64,000 bases of DNA from Saccharopolyspora aridisoli (GTDB taxonomy: Bacteria > Actinomycetota > Actinomycetes > Mycobacteriales > Pseudonocardiaceae). Under the pieces are notes generated by a model, which was not told the DNA's origin, did no database searches, and saw only the letters and a list, made by a program, of their open reading frames with translations. Location of the stretch: the NCBI RefSeq assembly GCF_004348445.1, contig NZ_SMKV01000003.1, positions 124,001 to 188,000 of the forward strand. The letters run 5' to 3'. A program made the position numbers and the translations under genes. Below, in pieces: positions 59,341 through 64,000 of this stretch. Position 1 is the first letter of the stretch; every line of letters begins with the position of its first letter.

Positions 59341-60807
59341 TCAGGAACGGGTGATGAAGGTGGCGAGGTCTTCGGACTGCTGGATGCGGGACGGCTCGTG
59401 GACGTACATCATGTGGCCCGCCGGGTAGTAGCGGACGTCGATGTTCTCCCGCAGCTCCTCCGGAACCGGCAACCGCGCCAGGACGTGCTCCGCGGCGAAG
59501 TACGGCGTGGCGCCGTCGGTGTAGCCGCAGCCGACGTGCACCCGCAGGTGCGGGTTGGCCTGCATCGCTGCCCCGAGCCGGTCCACGACGGACACCGCCG
59601 CGCCCTCGAACTCCTTGTACGACCAGGGCTGCACCCGCCCGGTCAGGGTCTCGTAGGGCAGGTCGCTGCGGTAGTCGAGCTCTTCGCGCAGGTAGTGGTT
59701 GATGGCCGCGGAGTAGGCGCCGCGGATGCCGGAGATGCTCGGGTCGTCGCTGAAGCGCTCCACCGCGGCGTCGGGCTCCCAGCCGGTGAACCGCCCGTCC
59801 ATCCGGCCGACGGTCTTGCGCTCGTCGCGCAGCAGCTCGGTGAAGAACCGGATGTGCTCGATGCGCAGGTTGACGCGGTCCACGTAGTCCTCGGACAGCC
59901 CGGACAGCTCGGCGACCTTGCGCACCACGTCGGCCCGCTCCTCGGCGTTCAGCCGAGCGCCTCGCGCCAGCGCCCACGCGTAGTCCCCGGCGGCGAACTT
60001 CTCGGCCTCGTCGAGGACGTCGCGCAGCGGGCGGTCGCCGTGCTTGCCGTGGTGGTGGGCGATGGCCGCGTAGGTCGGCAGGTACAGCGAGTACGGCAGG
60101 TCGTTGCCCTCGGTGAACCGGATCGTGCCCATGTCCAGCACGGACGAGATCAGCAGCAGCCCGTTCGGGTACCACCCGTGCCGCGACTGGAGGTGGTCGG
60201 CCAGCGCCGCCGCGCGCAGCGTCCCGTAGGACTCGCCCGCGAGGTACTTCGGCGACATCCACCGGCTGTTGCGGGTCGTCCACAGCCGGATGACCTCGGC
60301 GATCGACTCGATGTCGCCCTGGAAACCGTGGAAATCACCGGGCTTTCCGCCTTCGATCGCCCGCGAGTAGCCGGTGGAGACTGGGTCGATGAACACCAGG
60401 TCGCTGTGCTTGAGCAGCGTCTCGGCGTTGTCGGCGAGCCCGTAGGGCGGCGGGGCGAGATCCCCGGCATCGCCGGACAGGACTCGCCGCGGACCCAGCA
60501 CCCCCAGGTGCAGCCACACGCTCGCCGAGCCGGGGCCGCCGTTGAACGCGAAGGTCACCGGGCGGTTGCTGTCCGGAGCGGCGTCGAGGACGTAGGAGGT
60601 CAGGAAGACCTCGGCCTTGGCCTTGTGCCCGTCGAACTTGCCGTCGGTGTAGACCTCGTCGCGCAGCACGACGCGTCCCGTGGTCGCGGTGTAGGACAGC
60701 TCGGTGCCGTCCACGGTGATCGCGTGATGCGTGCTGACCAGATCGTCCACCGGCTCGGCGGGGCTGGTGTCCTGCTGCGTCGCCTCGTCGGCCTTCTCGT
60801 CTGCCAT
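59341..60807 (-). CDS. Serine carboxypeptidase-like (S10 family) peptidase
   Basis: 488 residues. S10 hallmarks: FAFNGGPGSASVWLHLGVLGP (oxyanion region), DLVFIDPVSTGYSRA, YLAGESYGTLRAAALADHL with nucleophile Ser193, and YYPAGHMMYVHEPSR with His465; the acidic residue is probably in GCGYTDGATPYF. It has no signal peptide, so it appears cytosolic, unlike fungal and plant S10 enzymes. ATG 60807 is fixed by TAATGT 7 nt upstream; the upstream frame begins only seven codons earlier. It is divergent from udgB across 49 bp. Confidence 0.92.
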   Translation of the reverse strand: MADEKADEATQQDTSPAEPVDDLVSTHHAITVDGTELSYTATTGRVVLRDEVYTDGKFDGHKAKAEVFLTSYVLDAAPDSNRPVTFAFNGGPGSASVWLHLGVLGPRRVLSGDAGDLAPPPYGLADNAETLLKHSDLVFIDPVSTGYSRAIEGGKPGDFHGFQGDIESIAEVIRLWTTRNSRWMSPKYLAGESYGTLRAAALADHLQSRHGWYPNGLLLISSVLDMGTIRFTEGNDLPYSLYLPTYAAIAHHHGKHGDRPLRDVLDEAEKFAAGDYAWALARGARLNAEERADVVRKVAELSGLSEDYVDRVNLRIEHIRFFTELLRDERKTVGRMDGRFTGWEPDAAVERFSDDPSISGIRGAYSAAINHYLREELDYRSDLPYETLTGRVQPWSYKEFEGAAVSVVDRLGAAMQANPHLRVHVGCGYTDGATPYFAAEHVLARLPVPEELRENIDVRYYPAGHMMYVHEPSRIQQSEDLATFITRS

Positions 60808-60814
60808 GCCGCCC

Positions 60815-60820
60815 ACATTA
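60815..60820 (-). promoter_or_regulatory. Leaderless -10 box of the S10 peptidase
   Basis: TAATGT on the minus strand lies 7 nt before ATG 60807. Confidence 0.55.
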
Positions 60821-60856
60821 CGTGCCACGAGAGGCGTTTTCTGTCAGTTTTGCGGT

Positions 60857-61621
60857 GTGGAAACGACCTCGGAGTTGATCACCGATCCGTCCGGGGAGCC
60901 CGCCGACGCGGCCCCCGGAGCAGGCGACCTGACCGAACTGGACGACCTGGTCAGCCGGTGCACGGCCTGCCCTCGGCTGGTCGAGTGGCGGGAGGAGGTC
61001 GCTCGCATCAAGCGCGCCGCGTTCCGCGACGAGGACTACTGGGGTCGCCCGGTTCCCGGCTACGGCTCGCCCGAAGCGGAGATCGCGATCGTCGGTCTCG
61101 CCCCTGCCGCTCACGGTGGCAACCGCACGGGCCGCATCTTCACCGGAGACCGCTCGGGCGACGTCCTGTTCCAGGCGCTCCACGACGTCGGTCTGGCCTC
61201 CCAGCCCGAGTCGGTCTCGCTGCACGACGGCATGACGCTGCACAACACGCGCATCACGGCCCCGGTCCACTGCGCCCCGCCGGCGAACAAGCCCACTCCG
61301 GCCGAACGCGACACGTGCCGCCCTTGGCTGGTCAGAGAGCTCGACCTGCTGCGCCCCACCCTCCGCGTCGTCGTGGTCCTGGGCGCCTTCGGCTGGCAAG
61401 CACTCCTGCCGGTCCTCGCTGACGCCGTCTGGCAGGTCCCGCGCCCCCGCCCCAAGTTCGGTCACCTCGCCCACGCGGAACTCCCCGCCACCGACGGCGG
61501 ACCCCCGCTCCACCTCCTCGGCTGCTACCACGTCAGCCAGCAGAACACCTTCACCGGAAAGCTGACACCAGCCATGCTCCGCGAGGTCTTCGAACGAGCG
61601 AAGGAGCTGGTGGAGCGTTGA
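60857..61621 (+). CDS. udgB: Type 5 uracil-DNA glycosylase (UdgB)
   Basis: 254 residues. Family 5 features: N-terminal CTACPRLVEWREEVA, motif A GLAPAAHGGNRTGRIFTGDRSGD (no catalytic Asp/Asn, typical of family 5), CAPPANKPTPAERDTCRPWL supplying iron-sulfur cysteines, and motif B CYHVSQQNTFTGKL. It removes uracil, hypoxanthine and other deaminated bases from DNA. It resembles M. tuberculosis Rv1259. GTG 60857 (VETTSEL) follows closely on the divergent peptidase promoter. Confidence 0.94.
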   Translation: METTSELITDPSGEPADAAPGAGDLTELDDLVSRCTACPRLVEWREEVARIKRAAFRDEDYWGRPVPGYGSPEAEIAIVGLAPAAHGGNRTGRIFTGDRSGDVLFQALHDVGLASQPESVSLHDGMTLHNTRITAPVHCAPPANKPTPAERDTCRPWLVRELDLLRPTLRVVVVLGAFGWQALLPVLADAVWQVPRPRPKFGHLAHAELPATDGGPPLHLLGCYHVSQQNTFTGKLTPAMLREVFERAKELVER

Positions 61622-61684
61622 GATCGTGGACGTCCACCGAAGGAGGTCGAGGACGTCCGACGAGTTCACGCGGAATCCCGCGCT

Positions 61685-62371
61685 GTGGTTCGGTTCGCGT
61701 GGCAGCCTCGGCGGATGGTGAGAGAGCTACCTCCTGGTCAGCACGTCGCGGAGCTGGAGCGGTTCGGATTGCCCGAGTTCGCGCGCCGCTTCGGTGTGGT
61801 GCCGGAGCATCCGGTCCTGACCGTGCAGGGCGCCGTGCGGTACCCGGCGCAGTTCGACCTGGCGAAGCTCATCGATGGTCTGCAATGGCAGGACAAGCGT
61901 GCTGACCTGCACTGCGTGACGACTTGGAGTGCGCTCGACCTGCGCTGGTCGGGGGTGCGGTTCAGCGAGCTCGCCGCGCGTATCGCCGAGGCTGTGCAAC
62001 CGCATCCGCGCGCGAAGTGGCTGATGGTGACCGGACTGGACGGCTTCCGATCCTGCTCGTCGCTCGAGGACGTACTCGCGGACGGCGTCCTAGCGGCAAC
62101 GCGGTTGAACGGAGAGGGGCTGGCTCCGGAGCACGGTGCACCGCTGCGCCTGGTCTCCGCCGACCAGTACGGGTACAAGAACGTGAAACAACTCGTAGCG
62201 CTCGAATACCGGCTCACCTACGAGCCCGGCTCCGCCGGCTACGAAGAACACCCGCGCGGCAGAGTGGCCCGCGAAGAACGCAGCCGCTTCCTGCCCGGCC
62301 CCATCTGGCGCCGCATCTGGGCAGCAGCGCTTCCCATCGCACGCCGCCCGTACCGAACCGCTCAACGGTGA
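61685..62371 (+). CDS. Molybdopterin-dependent oxidoreductase (sulfite-oxidase-fold)
   Basis: About 228 residues. Contains the Oxidored_molyb domain: HPVLTVQGAVRYPAQFDLAKLIDGLQWQDKRADLHCVTTWSALDLRWSGVRFSELA, where the Cys in HCVTTWS is the expected molybdenum ligand, then LVSADQYGYKNVKQLVALEYRLTYEPGSAGYEEHPRGRVAREER. No Tat signal, haem domain or dimerisation domain is present, so it looks like a cytosolic stand-alone catalytic domain; the substrate is unknown. GTG 61685 was taken; ATG 61715 is also possible. Confidence 0.85.
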   Translation: MVRFAWQPRRMVRELPPGQHVAELERFGLPEFARRFGVVPEHPVLTVQGAVRYPAQFDLAKLIDGLQWQDKRADLHCVTTWSALDLRWSGVRFSELAARIAEAVQPHPRAKWLMVTGLDGFRSCSSLEDVLADGVLAATRLNGEGLAPEHGAPLRLVSADQYGYKNVKQLVALEYRLTYEPGSAGYEEHPRGRVAREERSRFLPGPIWRRIWAAALPIARRPYRTAQR

Positions 62372-62426
62372 TCGGGCCGCCTCGGAAGGACTAGCGCTGC
62401 GGCGGTCGGTTCAGGCCAGATCGCTC

Positions 62427-62867
62427 TCAGGACAGCGTGAAGGTCAGGTTGATGTCGTAGCCGTCGTCGGAGTGGCCTGCGATGGTGACGTCGGCTTCGC
62501 CTCGGAGGGTTTCGAGGCCGCCGGTGCCCATGCCCGGGACGACCTGGAGGTGGGCCGAGACCGAGCTCTTGTCCTGGCTGCCGGTGTGCTGGAAGACGCA
62601 GGTGCCTTCGTGACCTGCGATGGAGCCTTCGAAGCGTTCGAAGCAGAGGATCGGCGCCGCGTCGGCCTTGTAGGCGATCAGGTAGGTCAAGGTGCTCGCG
62701 CCCTCGATCTCCCCGGTGTAGGTGTACTGGACCTCGGCCCGGGTGATGCCCCGGTTCGGGTAGTAGGCGTCGCCGGACTCGGTGCCTTCTCCGTCGATGT
62801 CGACGACGAGGTGTTCCGACCACGCGGTGACGTTGAAGCGGGCTGCGGCTTCGTGCTGGTAGGTCAT
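62427..62867 (-). CDS. DUF3224 family protein
   Basis: 146 residues. Recognised as DUF3224 (allene-oxide-cyclase-like barrel): ARFNVTAWSEHLVVDIDGEGTESGDAYYPNRGITRAEVQYTYTGEIEGASTLTYLIAY, FERFEGSIAGHEGTCVFQHTG, and a final SGAVTIAGH-type strand followed by YDINLTFTL. Function is not established; members are often next to AraC or MarR regulators. ATG 62867 is preceded by TAGCGT at 7 nt. It is divergent from the AraC gene across 65 bp. Confidence 0.88.
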   Translation of the reverse strand: MTYQHEAAARFNVTAWSEHLVVDIDGEGTESGDAYYPNRGITRAEVQYTYTGEIEGASTLTYLIAYKADAAPILCFERFEGSIAGHEGTCVFQHTGSQDKSSVSAHLQVVPGMGTGGLETLRGEADVTIAGHSDDGYDINLTFTLS

Positions 62868-62874
62868 GCCAACG

Positions 62875-62880
62875 ACGCTA
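62875..62880 (-). promoter_or_regulatory. Leaderless -10 box of the DUF3224 gene
   Basis: TAGCGT on the minus strand lies 7 nt before ATG 62867. Confidence 0.55.
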
Positions 62881-62920
62881 GGTCGCGTCGTCGCGCCGGT
62901 CTTGAACAAACGCGACGGCT

Positions 62921-62926
62921 TACGCT
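62921..62926 (+). promoter_or_regulatory. Leaderless -10 box of the AraC gene
   Basis: TACGCT lies 6 nt before ATG 62933; with the box at 62875 it forms a compact divergent promoter. Confidence 0.55.
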
Positions 62927-62932
62927 GAGCCC

Positions 62933-63733
62933 ATGTCGAAAGCCGGGCGGCCCGAGGCCATCGTTCGCCCGAAGGCGGGGGCGCGGGCGTTCGAGGTGGA
63001 ACGCCTCGAACCGGATCCTGCGCTGGCCGAGTTCGTCGACTACTACTGGCTCGTCCGCTGGACCGTCACCGACCCGCACCGGCAGCAGGTCGTACCGCAG
63101 CCGCGAGTCCACGTCGCGGCGGAGGACGGCAGGCTCTTCGTCCACGGCGTCTCCCGCGAACCGTTCTTCCGGACCCTGACCGGAGTCGGCCACGTGCTCG
63201 GCGCGGCCTTCCACCCCGGCGGGTTCCGGGCGCTGCTGAAGGGCAGCGTCGGAGCGATCTCGGGAACCGTCCGAACCGCCGAGGACGTCCTCGGCCACGA
63301 CGACCGCGCGGCGGCCGAGCGAATCCTGTCCACCAGCGCAACCGCCGAGATCGTTCCGGTCCTCGATGCCTACCTGCTGGCCTGCGAACCCGAACCCGAC
63401 CCCGCCGGCCGCGAAGCGACCGACCTGGTCAACGAGGCTCAACGGCGGTCCGGCATCGTGCGCGCCGAGCAGCTCGCCCAGCACGCTGGGCTGAGCCTGC
63501 GCAGCCTCCAGCGCCTCTTCGCCGATCACGTCGGGATCGGCCCGAAGTGGGTCATCCAGCGCTCCCGCATCCTCGACGCCACCGCGGCCGCCCACTCCGG
63601 CGAACCGGTCGACTGGTCCGAACTCGCCGCTGAGCTCGGCTTCAGCGACCAGGCCCACCTGACCCGCGCCTTCACCCAGGTCGTCGGCACCTCCCCGGCC
63701 ACCTACCGGCGCGACCCCGGCACCGCGGGGTGA
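62933..63733 (+). CDS. AraC-family transcriptional regulator (DUF6597 + HTH)
   Basis: 266 residues. The N-terminal sensor domain has PDPALAEFVDYYWLVRWTV, PQPRVHVAAEDGRLFVHGV, and VLGAAFHPGGFRALL, the pattern of the DUF6597 domain common before AraC HTHs. The C-terminal AraC HTH reads RAEQLAQHAGLSLRSLQRLFADHVGIGPKWVIQRSRI then WSELAAELGFSDQAHLTRAFTQVVGTSPATYRR. It probably regulates the divergent DUF3224 gene. Confidence 0.93.
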   Translation: MSKAGRPEAIVRPKAGARAFEVERLEPDPALAEFVDYYWLVRWTVTDPHRQQVVPQPRVHVAAEDGRLFVHGVSREPFFRTLTGVGHVLGAAFHPGGFRALLKGSVGAISGTVRTAEDVLGHDDRAAAERILSTSATAEIVPVLDAYLLACEPEPDPAGREATDLVNEAQRRSGIVRAEQLAQHAGLSLRSLQRLFADHVGIGPKWVIQRSRILDATAAAHSGEPVDWSELAAELGFSDQAHLTRAFTQVVGTSPATYRRDPGTAG

Positions 63734-63764
63734 GCGCGGGGATTCGGGTGCGGACCGAAGCGAA

Positions 63765-64000
63765 GTGGCCACGACCGCGGCGGTGGATCGCCACGAGCTG
63801 AGCGCGCTGGCGCATGCCGAGCACCCCGTCGCCGCCCCGATCAGCGACGTCAACGTGCGGAAGTCGGTGCGGCGGGCCCGGGTCGAGTCCGTCCTCGATC
63901 CCGGGTGCGGTGCGGGGGGATGGGTGCTGACGCCGCCGAGGAGCGGCCGAACGGCCTGCGCCGTGGGCGTCTCGAGTGGGCCCTCGACCACCGCGGTGAA
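63765..64000 (+). pseudogene. SAM-dependent methyltransferase remnant (3' end outside the window)
   Basis: From GTG 63765 the frame encodes VDRHELSALAHAEHPVAAP, matching the start of a class I methyltransferase group, then VLDPGCGAGGWVL, its SAM motif I. After that the same frame loses resemblance, while another frame reads ADAAEERPNGLRR then LEWALDHRGE, as expected further along the same fold. The 20-30 residues normally between them are missing. This suggests a deletion with frameshift. The window ends at 64000, so the rest of the gene is not seen. Confidence 0.45.

Overview
The window is about 64 kb of very GC-rich actinobacterial chromosome, with no plasmid, phage or insertion-sequence signature. 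Gene content and order point to a filamentous actinomycete of the Pseudonocardiaceae; Saccharopolyspora is my best guess, but that rests on pattern memory, not a search. The core follows, from memory, the order of the M. tuberculosis Rv1002c-Rv1026 block: pmt and rsmI (divergent), metG, tatD, rpfB, rsmA, ispE, a pks16-like acyl-AMP ligase, pth, rplY, prs, glmU, tRNA-Gln, a TetR regulator, mfd, mazG, an LpqU-like transglycosylase, eno, ftsB, a DUF501 gene and ppx. It is therefore mostly a conserved information-processing and cell-envelope neighbourhood with lineage-specific genes inserted.

Layout. 0-10 kb is accessory: a truncated GH64 beta-1,3-glucanase; an HTH/TM/NBR1-Ig-like membrane protein; an SDR dehydrogenase with a convergent TetR; a DUF574-type methyltransferase; L-lysine 6-transaminase (lat); and a DesK/DesR-like two-component system divergent from an ABC-2 exporter. 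10-27 kb is the core: pmt, rsmI, metG-tatD, a small Rpf-like protein, rpfB, rsmA, then a SAM-I riboswitch and a short leader ORF ahead of metN-metI-metQ, then ispE, an ABC-F protein and the acyl-AMP ligase. 27-34 kb is mostly minus strand: pth, rplY, prs-glmU, a GGDEF diguanylate cyclase and tRNA-Gln, with a plus-strand nitroreductase between rplY and prs. 34-46 kb holds an acyl desaturase with a tandem operator, TetR, a PQQ-type sugar dehydrogenase lipoprotein, mfd, a SurA-like lipoprotein, mazG and two lytic transglycosylases. 46-53 kb holds eno-ftsB-DUF501, an AidB-like acyl-CoA dehydrogenase, a third lytic transglycosylase and ppx. 53-59 kb is a five-gene oligopeptide/dipeptide ABC importer operon. 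59-64 kb holds a short SepF-like protein, a cytoplasmic S10 peptidase, UdgB, a molybdopterin oxidoreductase, DUF3224 and AraC genes, and a methyltransferase remnant cut by the window end.

Themes. Peptidoglycan remodelling is over-represented: two Rpf proteins, three SLT-type transglycosylases, FtsB, a SepF-like protein and GlmU. At least twelve genes have a TANNNT -10 box only 6-8 nt before the start codon, the pattern of leaderless transcripts; this also fixes several otherwise ambiguous starts.

The most interesting regulatory structure is at 19301-19521. The 3' strand of the SAM-I riboswitch P1 helix contains the Shine-Dalgarno sequence of a 42-codon ORF that ends in a Cys-Ala-Cys-Arg run, followed by the methionine transporter operon. 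Also notable are paired TACG-N4-CGTA operators before the desaturase, and a ~140-bp dispersed intergenic element present in inverted orientation at 18.1 and 29.5 kb.
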